Of a stretch of 64,000 bases of DNA, positions 35,402-44,922 are shown one piece after another. This stretch comes from Corynebacterium pygosceleis (GTDB lineage: Bacteria > Actinomycetota > Actinomycetes > Mycobacteriales > Mycobacteriaceae). The position numbers and the translations under genes are program-made. Location: the NCBI RefSeq assembly GCF_016595275.2, contig NZ_JAENIQ020000002.1:372001-436000 (forward strand). Reading direction: 5' to 3'. The stretch's first letter is position 1, and every line of letters begins with the position of its first letter. Below the pieces are notes generated by a model. It searched no databases, had not been told where the DNA came from, and worked only from the letters and a program-made list of their open reading frames with translations.

Positions 35402-36910
35402 CTAGTCCTGCCCCTCCAGCTTGAGGGTCTTCTGGGTGCGCTCCCAGGTCTCACGGAACAGCGCGGTGTCCGTCGCGAGCTTCGTCCCGTAGGTGGGGAC
35501 CATCTCCTTGATCTTCGGCCCCCACGCGACCATGTGGTCACCGAAACACCGTTCGAGGAGCTCGAGCATCGCGGCCGGTGCGATGGAGGCACCCGGAGAT
35601 GCGCCGAGAATACCCGCGATCGACCCCTCCGCATCGCTGATGAGGGCGGTGCCGAACTCGAGGGAACCGAACCTCGGTGCACCCACGGGCTTGATCACCT
35701 GGACGCGCTGCCCTGCGGTGACCAGCTCCCAGTCCTCCGAACGCGCACTCGGCATGTACTCCCGGAGAGACTCCATCCGTGCCCCGGCGTCCTTCATGAC
35801 CTCGGTGATGAGGTACTTGGTCAGGCCCATCTCCTGGACACCGACCGCAGCCATGGAGGGGATGTTCGTGGGCCGCAGCGACCTGACCAGATCGAACCAG
35901 GAACCCTTCTTCAGGAACTTGGGCGTCCATCCGGCGTACGGACCGAACAGGAGACCGGTCTTGCCGTCGATGACACGGGTGTCCAGGTGCGGGACACTCA
36001 TCGGCGGTGCACCGACCGAGGCCTTGCCGTAGACCTTCGCGTGGTGCTGGGCGATGATGTCCTCGTTGGTGCAGCGCAGCCACTCGCCGGAGACGGGGAA
36101 ACCACCGAAGCCACGGATCTCCGGGATACCCGACTTCTGGAGCAGCGGCAGAGCCATGCCGCCCGCACCGACGAACACGAAGTTGGCGCGCACCACACTG
36201 GTGTCACCGGTGTGGACGTTCCTGACCCGGATCTTCCACTTCGCGCCGTCGCGGATGATGTCCTCCACCTCATGCCCGTAGCGGATCTCCGTACCGGCCT
36301 GCTCCGCGTTCCGGATGAACTGACGGGTCAGGGCACCGTAGTTGATGTCCGTGCCCGCATCGGTCCAGGAGATCGCGACCTTCTCCCGGTCGAAATCACG
36401 GCCCTCCGCCATCAGCGGCAGGAACTCGGCGAACTTCTGCTGATCATCCGTGAACTGCATGTCCGGGAACAACGGGTGCGCGGACAGCGCCTCGTAGCGC
36501 TTACGCAGGTAGGTGACCTGGTCCTCGCCCTGGGCGAAGGAGACGTGGGGAACCTGGTTGATGAAGTCCCGCGCGCTGTCGAGCTGGTCGTTCTCGAGCA
36601 GGTAGGACCAGAACTGCCGGGAAATCTGGAACTTCTCGTTCACCGCGACGGCCTTGGCGGTCTGGATCTCCCCGTTGACCTCGGGCGTGTAGTTCAGTTC
36701 GCACAGCGCGGAGTGGCCCGTACCGGCGTTGTTCCACGGGGAGGAGGACTCCTCCGCGGGACCGTCGAGGCGCTCGAAGACGAGCTGTGACCACCCCGGT
36801 TCAAGCTGCCGGAGCATCGCACCGAGAGTGGCGGACATGATACCGGCACCGATCAGACAGACGTCTACCTCATCCGTCACATGAGCTGCTGAAACCTTGG
36901 AGTCAGACAC
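35402..36910 (-). CDS. mqo: Malate:quinone oxidoreductase
   Basis: A 502-residue membrane-associated FAD enzyme oxidising malate to oxaloacetate and passing electrons to menaquinone, an important TCA-cycle step in corynebacteria. The FAD-binding start is [20 protein letters not shown], followed by [20 protein letters not shown] and [14 protein letters not shown], all typical of Mqo. GTG 36910 (MSDSKV) with AAGG upstream is preferred over TTG 36919. It has a long upstream region (over 600 bases) and is followed tightly by the chelatase genes. Confidence 0.96.
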   Translation of the reverse strand: MSDSKVSAAHVTDEVDVCLIGAGIMSATLGAMLRQLEPGWSQLVFERLDGPAEESSSPWNNAGTGHSALCELNYTPEVNGEIQTAKAVAVNEKFQISRQFWSYLLENDQLDSARDFINQVPHVSFAQGEDQVTYLRKRYEALSAHPLFPDMQFTDDQQKFAEFLPLMAEGRDFDREKVAISWTDAGTDINYGALTRQFIRNAEQAGTEIRYGHEVEDIIRDGAKWKIRVRNVHTGDTSVVRANFVFVGAGGMALPLLQKSGIPEIRGFGGFPVSGEWLRCTNEDIIAQHHAKVYGKASVGAPPMSVPHLDTRVIDGKTGLLFGPYAGWTPKFLKKGSWFDLVRSLRPTNIPSMAAVGVQEMGLTKYLITEVMKDAGARMESLREYMPSARSEDWELVTAGQRVQVIKPVGAPRFGSLEFGTALISDAEGSIAGILGASPGASIAPAAMLELLERCFGDHMVAWGPKIKEMVPTYGTKLATDTALFRETWERTQKTLKLEGQD

Positions 36911-37544
36911 TGTATTCAACCTTCGCTAGTTCTTTGAATCGTGCATCTATCCCAGTCCCGGATTCCGGGTTCCCCGGACGCGCCGTCCGTCCCGGCGTCC
37001 CGTCGTCCCGGTGAGTGCCGGGACACGCACGACACGACACTGCACCGATGGAATCGAACGAAAGGCACCGACCGATCACCACTGATCCACGGCGCCGTCA
37101 CCAGCATCCGGGTGGCGCAGCGGAGGATCCCCTGGACTGGCCTATCGCGTTAATACCTTACGCCTTGAGCCCCGGGGGTATCAGTATGACCCCGGTCCCG
37201 ATGCCCACATCACCACCCTCAGACACCCCCGAAACACGTGGAGGCCCCTGCATCACCTCGGACTTTACCGCGAATGTCCGCCCACACCCCCAGACACCCG
37301 GATCCGACAGGAGAGTCTCCGACAAAGCCGGTTACCCCCGAAATGGTCCGGCCACCCCGGGAACGGAACGGGGACGGACCATCCCTCCCGTCTTCCGCCC
37401 GGATCACCGCACGGCCGACGACAGTCGACGCATCCGTCGGCCCCCGGGCCACCCCCGGAGCGGGACCGGGTCCCACCCCGCAGGTTCCTCCGTCACGGCC
37501 GGAGGAACACCCGGCCCCGGGTGTGCCGGGTTAGGGTGGTCCGT
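36911..37544. other. Long divergent intergenic region between mqo and the hydrolase gene
   Basis: About 630 bases with no convincing gene: the short frames have neither ribosome binding sites nor protein-like composition. An AT-rich patch at 37145-37160 (CGCGTTAATACCTTACGCC) and an imperfect hairpin CCGGGGGT/ACCCCGG at 37171-37195 are the only structure seen. They may belong to the mqo promoter. The last 15 bases hold the hydrolase promoter. Confidence 0.45.
37532..37537 (+). promoter_or_regulatory. -10 box of the hydrolase-mtr unit (leaderless)
   Basis: TAGGGT, 7 bases before ATG 37545, within CGGGTTAGGGTGGT, the same 14-mer as at the yaaA promoter. Confidence 0.55.
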
Positions 37545-38573
37545 ATGAGTGACCTCCCGATCTCCGACAGCTACACCGCCGACATCCTGGGCGAGGGATT
37601 CACCCGACGCACCCTGCGACTGGGCGAGGATCCCGAGGGAGACGGACCCGTCGTGGCGACACTCGTGCGCTACCTTCCCGACCGGTGCCCGGATCACGGG
37701 GACCGTACCGCGATGATCTTCGTCCACGGCATGAGCGACTACTTCTTCCACCGGCACGTCGCCGAACGGTTCCACGACGAGGGGTACGCGGTGTACGGCG
37801 TGGATCTGCGCAAGTGCGGACGGTCGCACCTCGCCGGCCAACTGTGGCACGACATCCGGGACCTGCGTCGGTACTTCGATGATCTCGATTCGGTACTTGA
37901 CGCGGTACGGGAGGAACACGGCACCTGTGTCATCCAGGCGCACTCCACCGGTGGACTCATCGCACCGTTGTGGCTCGACCATCTCCGCAGATCCGCCCTC
38001 GCGGGCGATGCCACGGCCGCTGCACGGCACTCCGCTATCGCCGCAGCGGTGCTGAACAGCCCGTGGCTGGACCTGATGTTCCCGTCACCGCTCGACCGGT
38101 GGTCCCGACCGTTGATCCGTGCGCTGGGGGCCCGTCGTCCCGAACTCGATCTCCCCGGTGGACTGGCCGCCTACGGGCATTCGATCCACGCCGGGCACCA
38201 CGGGGAGTGGGAGTTCGACACACGGATGAAACCGATCGCCGGACACGCCAAGAACGTGGGGTGGCTCGCCGCCGTCGTCAGGGGCCAGGACGTGATCCAG
38301 GCGGGGGGTGTGGAATGCGGGGTACCCGTTCTGGTGTTGTGTTCCACGCAGTCCTGGTTGAACAAGCCGTACTCGGCGATCACCGACACCTCGGACGCGG
38401 TGCTCGACGTGCACCAGATCCGGCGGTGGGCGCCGTCGCTCGGGGCCGGTGTCACCGTGCTCCCGGTGGAGGGCGCCCGGCACGACGTCTGGCTCTCCCT
38501 CCGCCGGCCGAGGGAACGCGCCTTCACCGGGACGGTCGACTGGCTGAACGACACCCTCGCCGACCGGGGCTGA
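37545..38573 (+). CDS. Alpha/beta hydrolase (serine aminopeptidase S33-like)
   Basis: A 342-residue hydrolase with oxyanion-hole segment MIFVHGMSDYFFHRHVAE, the nucleophile elbow IQAHSTGGLIAPLW (Ser near 128), a likely acid in the ITDTSDAVLDV region and the catalytic His in VEGARHDVWLS. There is no signal peptide. It resembles monoglyceride-lipase-like hydrolases. The same hydrolase-mtr pair is known in mycobacteria, so a link to mycothiol or lipid metabolism is possible but unproven. ATG 37545 is leaderless. Confidence 0.87.
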   Translation: MSDLPISDSYTADILGEGFTRRTLRLGEDPEGDGPVVATLVRYLPDRCPDHGDRTAMIFVHGMSDYFFHRHVAERFHDEGYAVYGVDLRKCGRSHLAGQLWHDIRDLRRYFDDLDSVLDAVREEHGTCVIQAHSTGGLIAPLWLDHLRRSALAGDATAAARHSAIAAAVLNSPWLDLMFPSPLDRWSRPLIRALGARRPELDLPGGLAAYGHSIHAGHHGEWEFDTRMKPIAGHAKNVGWLAAVVRGQDVIQAGGVECGVPVLVLCSTQSWLNKPYSAITDTSDAVLDVHQIRRWAPSLGAGVTVLPVEGARHDVWLSLRRPRERAFTGTVDWLNDTLADRG

Positions 38574-38659
38574 GCGATCATCCGGGAAACACCACGCCGC
38601 CGGGTGCGACCGCTCCCGGCGAAGACACGGACACGAACAAGGAACAACGGACACAGACA

Positions 38660-40048
38660 ATGACAACCTCCTCCCCCACCCACTACGACCTCATCATCAT
38701 CGGAACCGGATCCGGCAACTCCATCCCCGGACCGGAGTTCGACGACAAGAAGATCGCCATCATCGAGAAGGGCCGCTTCGGCGGCACCTGCCTCAACGTC
38801 GGCTGCATCCCGACGAAGATGTACGTCTACACCGCCGACGTGGCGGAGGAGATCCGCAACGCCGCGACCTACGGCCTGGACGCACAGCTCAACGGTGTGG
38901 ACTGGGCGTCGATACGCGAGCGCGTCTTCGGCCGCCGCATCGATCCCATCGCCGACGGCGGGGAGGCCTACCGCCGGGGTGACGAGACCCCGAACATCGA
39001 CGTCTACGACCGGGCCGCGCGCTTCGTCGGGGAACGGACCATCGAGACCGGGACCGGAGAGGAGGTCGTCACCGTCACCGGCGACACGATCATCATCGCC
39101 GCCGGTGCACGGCCCACGATTCTGCCGGCGATCGCGGAATCAGGCGTGACGTACCACACCAACGAGACCATCATGCGGCTCGAGGAACTGCCGAAGACGA
39201 TGACGGTGCTCGGTGGCGGATTCATCGCCGTCGAGTTCGCCCACGTCTTCGCCTCCCTCGGGGTCGACGTCACACTGGTCAACCGGTCGCAACGGTTGCT
39301 GCGGCAGACGGACACCGCCATCTCCGACCGCTACACCGAACTCGCCGCGAAGCGGTTCAACCTCCGGCTCGGCGTGACCCCGACCGGGGCGACCGAGGAC
39401 GAGAACGGCGTGACACTGAAGCTCGACGACGGATCCGAGGTCACCTCGGAGGTGCTCCTCGCCGCGACCGGCCGCACCCCGAACGGGGATCAGTTGAATC
39501 TGGGCGCGGCCGGCATCGAGATGGACGGACCGCGCATCAGGGTCGACGAGTACGGCCGGACCACCGCCGACGGTGTCTGGGCGCTCGGGGACATAAGCTC
39601 GCCGTACCAGCTCAAGCACGTCGCCAACGCGGAGATGCGCACGGTGCGGCACAACCTGCTCCACCCGGATGACCTCAAGCCGATGCCGCACGAGAACGTC
39701 CCCGCCGCGATCTTCACCCATCCGCAGATCGCGAGTGTCGGACTCACCGAGGACGAGGCCCGTGACGCCGGACACGACATCACCGTCAAGGTGCAGAACT
39801 ACGGTGATGTGGCCTTCGGTTGGGCGATGGAGGACGACACCGGCTTCGCCAAACTGATCGCCGACCGTTCCAGCGGGCGGTTGCTCGGCGCGCACATCAT
39901 CGGCCCGCAGGCCTCCACCCTGATCCAGCAGCTGATCACGGTGATGGCCTTCGATCTCGACGTCCGCGACGTCGCCCGTGACCAGTACTGGATCCACCCG
40001 GCGCTCCCCGAGCTCATCGAGAACGCTCTCCTCGGCCTGGAGTTCTAG
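38660..40048 (+). CDS. mtr: Mycothione reductase
   Basis: A 462-residue FAD disulfide reductase that regenerates mycothiol from mycothione with NADPH. The redox-active disulfide is in GGTCLNVGCIPTKM (near residue 40). The NAD(P) domain has VLGGGFIAVEFAHVFASLG, and the dimer-interface domain supplies the catalytic His-Glu in WIHPALPELIENAL. The GTGSGNSIPGPEF start is typical of Mtr rather than of lipoamide or mercuric reductases. ATG 38660 is 86 bases after the hydrolase, in the same direction. This gene is strong evidence for an actinobacterium. Confidence 0.95.
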   Translation: MTTSSPTHYDLIIIGTGSGNSIPGPEFDDKKIAIIEKGRFGGTCLNVGCIPTKMYVYTADVAEEIRNAATYGLDAQLNGVDWASIRERVFGRRIDPIADGGEAYRRGDETPNIDVYDRAARFVGERTIETGTGEEVVTVTGDTIIIAAGARPTILPAIAESGVTYHTNETIMRLEELPKTMTVLGGGFIAVEFAHVFASLGVDVTLVNRSQRLLRQTDTAISDRYTELAAKRFNLRLGVTPTGATEDENGVTLKLDDGSEVTSEVLLAATGRTPNGDQLNLGAAGIEMDGPRIRVDEYGRTTADGVWALGDISSPYQLKHVANAEMRTVRHNLLHPDDLKPMPHENVPAAIFTHPQIASVGLTEDEARDAGHDITVKVQNYGDVAFGWAMEDDTGFAKLIADRSSGRLLGAHIIGPQASTLIQQLITVMAFDLDVRDVARDQYWIHPALPELIENALLGLEF

Positions 40049-40080
40049 GTCCCGACCCCGGTGCTCCCCGGGGAGGTCAC

Positions 40081-40106
40081 GCCCGTCCCCTCCGGAGGGG
40101 ACGGGC
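40081..40106 (+). terminator. Palindromic hairpin after mtr
   Basis: 26-base perfect palindrome centred on TCCGGA (13-bp arms), between mtr and the downstream MFS gene. No U-tract, but the position fits a terminator. Confidence 0.55.
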
Positions 40107-40125
40107 CGGTGTTCCCGCGCTCGGG

Positions 40126-40131
40126 TAGGAT
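40126..40131 (+). promoter_or_regulatory. -10 box of MFS gene (leaderless)
   Basis: TAGGAT 8 bases before ATG 40140, with no ribosome binding site between. Confidence 0.55.
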
Positions 40132-40139
40132 CGCCCGCT

Positions 40140-41540
40140 ATGCAGTCCGGTTCACTCCCCCGAAGAACAACCCGTCAGAAGCGGGACGGCATTTTCTCCC
40201 CCGCGTATCTCGCGACCACCGTCGGCCTGCTGATGGCCATCACGGCCTGCGCCTTCGACAACACCGCCGTCACGGCGGTGATGCCCCGGATCACCGAGGT
40301 ACTCGGCGACACACGTTCCTACTCACTGGCGTTCGCGATCCCCTTCGCCGTGTCGATCCTGGCGATGGTCGCCGCCGGAATCGCGACCGATGTCGCCGGT
40401 GTCCGCCTCTCGCTGATGACGGGCACCGGCATCCTGGCCGTCGGGTTGGCGCTGTCGGTCGTGGCACCGGACATGACGGTCTTCCTGATCTCGCGCGGAA
40501 TCCAGGGGTTCGGGATCGGCGCGGTGATCGTGGCCATCTACGCGGTGATCGCGCAGGTGTATCCGGCGCATCTGCGCGCCACGGTGTTCGCCGCGTTCTC
40601 CGGGGCCTGGGTCATCCCGTCACTGGTCGGACCCGCATTCGCGGGGATCCTCACCGAGACGTTCACCTGGCACGCGGTGTTCCTGTTCACCCTCGTGCTG
40701 CTGCTCGCCGCGGCGGTCCTGCTGTGGCCCGCCGTGCGGACGGTACCGGCCACCGGCGGCACCCTGTCCCCGGGGAGCACACGCATGCTCCTCGCCGCCC
40801 TCACGCTGTCCGCAGCCGCCGGGATCCTCAACTACTCGTCCCAGCTGGCGGTCGGGGCCGCGTTCCTCGGTTTCGTGCTCGTGCTGCCGGTCATAGCCGT
40901 CTCGATCCGCCCGCTCGTGCCCGCCGGAACCCTCCGTGGCCGCCCGGGCGTTCCACGGCTGGTCTCGTCCAGGGTGCTCACGGACATGGTCCTCGCCGCG
41001 GAGATCTACGTTCCGCTGCTCCTCGCCGACGTGTACGGGCTCGGCCCCACCCTCACCGGTCTGGGCCTGACGGCCAGTGGCGTCACCTGGTTCCTCGGTT
41101 CCCACATCCAGGCCCGCCATGCGGGGCATCTCCCGACACCTCTGGTGTGCAGAACAGCTGCCGCGGCGATGGCACCGGGTCTGCTCATCGTCGCCCTGGC
41201 CGCGATGACCGGGGTGCACTGGGGGATCGCCGTGCTCGGGTGGGGACTCTCCGCGTTCGGCATCGGCTTCGTCTACCCGCGTATCTCCAGTGACGCACTC
41301 GAGCTGAGTCCCCCGGAACGAACGGGATTCATCGGTTCCGCCCTGCAGGTGGCCGGGATAACGGGTATGACGATCGCGGTGGCGGTCGGTGCCCTGGTGC
41401 TGTCCGCCACCGCCGACCTCGGGGCCCAGTCCCGGTTCCTCGTCACCTACCTCGTCCTCGCGCTGGCCGTCGTCCCGTTCGTGTGGCTGTGGCGCCCGGG
41501 TGCCGGGGAATCCGCTGACGCGCCGCACCACAGCCACTGA
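40140..41540 (+). CDS. MFS transporter, drug-efflux type
   Basis: A 466-residue protein with about 12-14 hydrophobic segments. It has FDNTAVTAVMPRITEVLGD in helix 1, typical of DHA-type exporters, and ISRGIQGFGIGAVIVAIYAV with the arrangement of motif C. The middle is Ala/Leu-rich with few charged residues. It probably effluxes small molecules; the substrate is unknown. The ATG at 40140 is supported by the leaderless promoter. It lies alone between mtr and the PTS genes. Confidence 0.85.
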   Translation: MQSGSLPRRTTRQKRDGIFSPAYLATTVGLLMAITACAFDNTAVTAVMPRITEVLGDTRSYSLAFAIPFAVSILAMVAAGIATDVAGVRLSLMTGTGILAVGLALSVVAPDMTVFLISRGIQGFGIGAVIVAIYAVIAQVYPAHLRATVFAAFSGAWVIPSLVGPAFAGILTETFTWHAVFLFTLVLLLAAAVLLWPAVRTVPATGGTLSPGSTRMLLAALTLSAAAGILNYSSQLAVGAAFLGFVLVLPVIAVSIRPLVPAGTLRGRPGVPRLVSSRVLTDMVLAAEIYVPLLLADVYGLGPTLTGLGLTASGVTWFLGSHIQARHAGHLPTPLVCRTAAAAMAPGLLIVALAAMTGVHWGIAVLGWGLSAFGIGFVYPRISSDALELSPPERTGFIGSALQVAGITGMTIAVAVGALVLSATADLGAQSRFLVTYLVLALAVVPFVWLWRPGAGESADAPHHSH

Positions 41541-41603
41541 CAGCACATTCCGTGGGGACGCAGGCCACATCCGAGACCCTGGCGCGTCACCTCTCACACG
41601 TCA

Positions 41604-41609
41604 TAGTGT
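41604..41609 (+). promoter_or_regulatory. -10 box of the PTS operon (leaderless)
   Basis: TAGTGT 6 bases before ATG 41616. No Shine-Dalgarno is seen. No convincing GlxR site was recognised upstream. Confidence 0.5.
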
Positions 41610-41615
41610 CGGATC

Positions 41616-42437
41616 ATGGCTGATCTCACCGAACTACTCACCCCGGACACCATCGCCGTGCACGTCCACGCCGATGACTGGGAGGCGGCGATCCGGCACG
41701 CCGGACAACTCCTCGTGGACTCCGGAACCTGCACACCGGACTACACCGGGGAGATGATCGACACCGTCCGCGACAACGGGCCGTACATCGTCATCGCACC
41801 GGGTCTGGCTTTCGCCCACGCCCGCCCGTCACCTGCCGTGCACCGGACCGGCATGTCGCTCACCGTCCTCGCCGAACCGGTCGCCTTCGGACACCCCGAC
41901 AATGATCCCGTGTCACTGGTCGTCGCCCTGGCCGCCACCGACCCGGACACCCACCTGTCGGCCATGCGACAACTCGCACGCTCCTTCAGACCGGAACGGA
42001 AGCGGGTGGAGATCACACGGGCGGACAGTCCGCGGGAGGTCCACCGGATCCTCTCCGGAGACCCCACGGGCACACGACGGGAACAAGCCCGTCCGACATC
42101 CGCGACCACCACGGTCGCCGAGGGCACCGGCACGTCGGAGACCGTACCCAGCAAGGGACTGATCCTCACGGTGTGCGGCAACGGGCTGGGCACCTCCCTG
42201 TTCCTGAAGAACACCCTCGAGGACGTCCTCGACGGCTGGGGCTGGTCCCGCCACATGAGGGTGGAGGCCACCGACACCATCTCCGCGAAAGGCAGGGCGG
42301 GGGACGCGGACTGCATCCTCACCTCCGGGGAGATCGCCCGCGCACTCGGCGATCTGGGGGTCCCGGTGCGGGTGATCTCCGACTTCACCTCCACCGACGA
42401 GATCGACGCCGCGCTCCGCGGGATCTACGCGGTCTGA
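41616..42437 (+). CDS. PTS EIIA-EIIB fusion, ascorbate (L-asc) family
   Basis: A 273-residue cytoplasmic phosphotransfer protein. The N-terminal EIIA domain (about 1-145, fructose/mannitol-like fold) has the phosphorylated His in GLAFAHARPS. A Thr/Ala-rich linker leads to an EIIB domain (about 178-273) with the active Cys in LTVCGNGLGTSLF, as in UlaB/SgaB. It passes phosphate from HPr to the incoming sugar together with the EIIC encoded 31 bases downstream. The A-B fusion corresponds to UlaC-UlaB of E. coli. No catabolic ula genes are adjacent. Confidence 0.88.
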   Translation: MADLTELLTPDTIAVHVHADDWEAAIRHAGQLLVDSGTCTPDYTGEMIDTVRDNGPYIVIAPGLAFAHARPSPAVHRTGMSLTVLAEPVAFGHPDNDPVSLVVALAATDPDTHLSAMRQLARSFRPERKRVEITRADSPREVHRILSGDPTGTRREQARPTSATTTVAEGTGTSETVPSKGLILTVCGNGLGTSLFLKNTLEDVLDGWGWSRHMRVEATDTISAKGRAGDADCILTSGEIARALGDLGVPVRVISDFTSTDEIDAALRGIYAV

Positions 42438-42468
42438 ACGGCACCAACACACAGAAAGGACTTCCGAC

Positions 42469-44058
42469 ATGGTCGTCATCGAGTTCCTGGTCAACCAGAT
42501 TCTCTCGGTGCCGGCGTTCCTCATCGGCATCATCACCGCCGTGGGACTCGCCGCACTGCGCAAATCCACGGGTGAGGTCATCGGCGGTGCCGTCAAGGCG
42601 ACACTCGGCTTCCTGCTCATCGGCGCGGGCGCAGGCCTCGTCGTCGCGTCACTGGAACCCCTGGGCACGATGATCACCGGCGCGACCGGTGCACGGGGCG
42701 TGGTCCCGACCAATGAGGCGATCGTGGGGATCGCGCAGGAGAACTACGGCGCACAGGTCGCCTGGCTGATGGTCCTCGGCTTCGCGGTGTCCCTGCTCCT
42801 CGCCCGGTTCACTCCCCTGCACTACGTGTTCCTCACCGGGCACCACGTGCTGTTCATGGCGACACTGATCACCATCGTCCTGGCGACGGCGGGATTCTCC
42901 GCGGGTGTCACGGTCCCGCTCGGGGCGGTGCTGCTGGGTATCCTCATGGTGTCCCTGCCTGCGTTCGTGCACCCGTGGACCAGGCGGATCACCGGCGACG
43001 ACTCGATCGCCATGGGACACTTCGGTACGGCCGGGTACATCGTCGCGGGTGGGGTCGGCTCGCTCGTCGGCGGCCGCAAACCGGAGAAACTGTCCCCCTC
43101 CACCGAGAACCTCAAACTGCCCGAGGGCCTGAAGTTCCTCCGGGACTCGATGGTCGCCACCGCACTGTCCATGGCGCTGATGTACGTCATCCTCGCGGTG
43201 ATCTTCCTCGTTCGGGCCGGACGGGACGAGGCGTTCACCGCGTTCGAGGACGGTGCCTCCGACGTGGGTGCCTACCTCATGCACTCGTTCACCCTCGGCC
43301 TGCAGTTCGGCGTCGGCGTGGCGGTGATTCTGTTCGGTGTGCGCACCATCCTCGGTGAACTGGTACCTGCGTTCCAGGGGATCGCCGCGAAGTTCGTGCC
43401 GGGGGCCGTCCCGGCCCTCGACTGCCCGATCGTGTTCCCCTACGCGCCGAACGCCGTGCTCATCGGCTTCGTGTCCTCCTTCATCGGCGGACTCGTCGGC
43501 CTGGCGCTGCTGCAGGTGGCGTTCAATCCGCTGTTCGGCGTGGTGCTGATCCTCCCCGGTCTGGTCCCCCACTTCTTCACCGGTGGTGCGGCGGGTGTCT
43601 ACGGCAACGCCACCGGCGGACGACGCGGTGCCGTGGCCGGCGCATTCGCCAACGGCCTGTTCATCACCCTCGGCCCCGCGTTCCTCATGCAGGTGCTGGG
43701 TGTCTTCTCCGGTGAGAACACCACCTTCGGGGACGCCGACTTCGCCTGGTTCGGCATTCTCATCGGCGCGGCGGCGAAGACCGGCGCCGTGGGCGGCACG
43801 ATCCTTCTCCTGTTCATCGGAGCCGCGATCCTCGGCGGGGCGATTCTGGTCCAGCGTCGTGTCGTCGACACGGGGTGGGATCCGAGTCCCGTGCGCACGG
43901 CGGTGCCTGCGGGATCCGCGGTCGGTGGTTCACCCGCCGCTCCCGGGGGTGCGTCCGCCACATCCGGTGGCACCGGCGGGTACCCGAAGGTCGCCCCACC
44001 CGAGGGTGCCCCGCTTCCCCCGCCGCTCCGGGAGAAGGGGGCCGGCACCACGGCGTGA
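42469..44058 (+). CDS. ulaA: PTS ascorbate-type transporter subunit EIIC
   Basis: A 529-residue membrane protein of the UlaA/SgaT family with about 11 helices. Family segments include FLVNQILSVPAFLIGIITAVGL, FTPLHYVFLTGHHVLFMA and PNAVLIGFVSSFIGGL. A hydrophilic Pro/Gly-rich tail of about 60 residues (from about 470) is longer than in E. coli. AAAGGA lies about 9 bases before the ATG. It forms a two-gene operon with the EIIA-EIIB fusion and would take up L-ascorbate or a similar sugar acid with phosphorylation. Confidence 0.9.
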   Translation: MVVIEFLVNQILSVPAFLIGIITAVGLAALRKSTGEVIGGAVKATLGFLLIGAGAGLVVASLEPLGTMITGATGARGVVPTNEAIVGIAQENYGAQVAWLMVLGFAVSLLLARFTPLHYVFLTGHHVLFMATLITIVLATAGFSAGVTVPLGAVLLGILMVSLPAFVHPWTRRITGDDSIAMGHFGTAGYIVAGGVGSLVGGRKPEKLSPSTENLKLPEGLKFLRDSMVATALSMALMYVILAVIFLVRAGRDEAFTAFEDGASDVGAYLMHSFTLGLQFGVGVAVILFGVRTILGELVPAFQGIAAKFVPGAVPALDCPIVFPYAPNAVLIGFVSSFIGGLVGLALLQVAFNPLFGVVLILPGLVPHFFTGGAAGVYGNATGGRRGAVAGAFANGLFITLGPAFLMQVLGVFSGENTTFGDADFAWFGILIGAAAKTGAVGGTILLLFIGAAILGGAILVQRRVVDTGWDPSPVRTAVPAGSAVGGSPAAPGGASATSGGTGGYPKVAPPEGAPLPPPLREKGAGTTA

Positions 44059-44094
44059 CCGGCCCGGCCATCGGCGTCACGGGGTACGCGCGGC

Positions 44095-44100
44095 TAGAAT
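44095..44100 (+). promoter_or_regulatory. Candidate -10 box of the membrane protein gene
   Basis: TAGAAT, about 52 bases before GTG 44152. It would give a leader of about 45 bases. Confidence 0.45.
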
Positions 44101-44151
44101 GAGGGGCCGCGACCGACGCTGACCCGACGATCCCGAAAGCCCCGGTTCCCC

Positions 44152-44922
44152 GTGCCTCTCCCGACCATGCCCCCGAACCGCAGTGACGTACCCGCCGCCA
44201 CGGCGTCGATAGCCGCCGCCGTGGCGGTGCTGCTGGCGACCCTCGGTGTCACCTACACACGGAGCCACATCGGCTACGCGGGGCTGGCGGCGGCGACCGT
44301 CACATTCGGTGCGGCCAGTGCACTGGCCCAGTTGTACCGGGCCGGCAGGATGACGGTGTTCCGCGCGTCGTCGGCGGCGGGGGGCATCGCGTTGCTGACG
44401 CTGGGGGTGCTCGTCGCGGTGAGTCGGTTCACCACACTCGACGAGGTGTTCACACTGACGACGTTGGCCACGGTGTATCTCACTCCCCCGGCGGTCGTCG
44501 CCTGCCTCGTCGGCGGCATCGGGCAGTTGCCCGGACGCTGGGCTCCACGGGCGGGCTTCAGTGTGCTCGGGGCCGCCGCCACCGGCTGGTTCGCGCTCGG
44601 CCCCGACACCGCGGCCACCCGAGGCCTGGTCGTGGTCTCCGCGATCCTCGCGCTACTGGGCTGCGTCCCCGTGCTCGCCGACACCCGGCGCGGCGGCGGA
44701 CGCCACCGTGGATGGAGATCGGTGGCGGTCACCGTCGCGGCCGCGATCCTCGCGGCGACGATGGTCTACGCGGTTGTTCTCGCGGCCACACCGGTCACGT
44801 GGTGGCCGGCCCGGGCCCCGAGCATCGTGCTGGCGTGGGCGTACATCATCGCGGCGGCGCTGCCCGTGGTGGCCGGCGTGACCTACCGTGATCGACCGGC
44901 ACACCCCGAGATGACGGGCTAG
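44152..44922 (+). CDS. Putative integral membrane protein, unknown function
   Basis: A 256-residue protein I do not recognise. It has about seven hydrophobic segments rich in Ala, Val and Leu, short loops and a charged loop DTRRGGGRHRG near residue 185. GTG 44152 and ATG 44167 are both possible starts; neither has a clear ribosome binding site. Its stop codon overlaps the stop of the convergent secreted-protein gene in a shared CTAG. Confidence 0.65.
   Translation: MPLPTMPPNRSDVPAATASIAAAVAVLLATLGVTYTRSHIGYAGLAAATVTFGAASALAQLYRAGRMTVFRASSAAGGIALLTLGVLVAVSRFTTLDEVFTLTTLATVYLTPPAVVACLVGGIGQLPGRWAPRAGFSVLGAAATGWFALGPDTAATRGLVVVSAILALLGCVPVLADTRRGGGRHRGWRSVAVTVAAAILAATMVYAVVLAATPVTWWPARAPSIVLAWAYIIAAALPVVAGVTYRDRPAHPEMTG

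Noticed and set aside
36911-37544. Small genes in the long mqo upstream region
   Set aside because: The candidate frames lack ribosome binding sites and have Pro/Arg/Thr-rich sequence typical of noncoding high-GC DNA.
37970-38659. Long N-terminal extension of the mtr frame
   Set aside because: It overlaps the hydrolase gene in another frame, and Mtr homology begins at 38660.
40081-40106. Operator for the MFS gene at 40140
   Set aside because: The palindrome is possible as an operator, but its perfect 13-bp GC-rich arms just after mtr fit a terminator better, and no regulator gene is adjacent.
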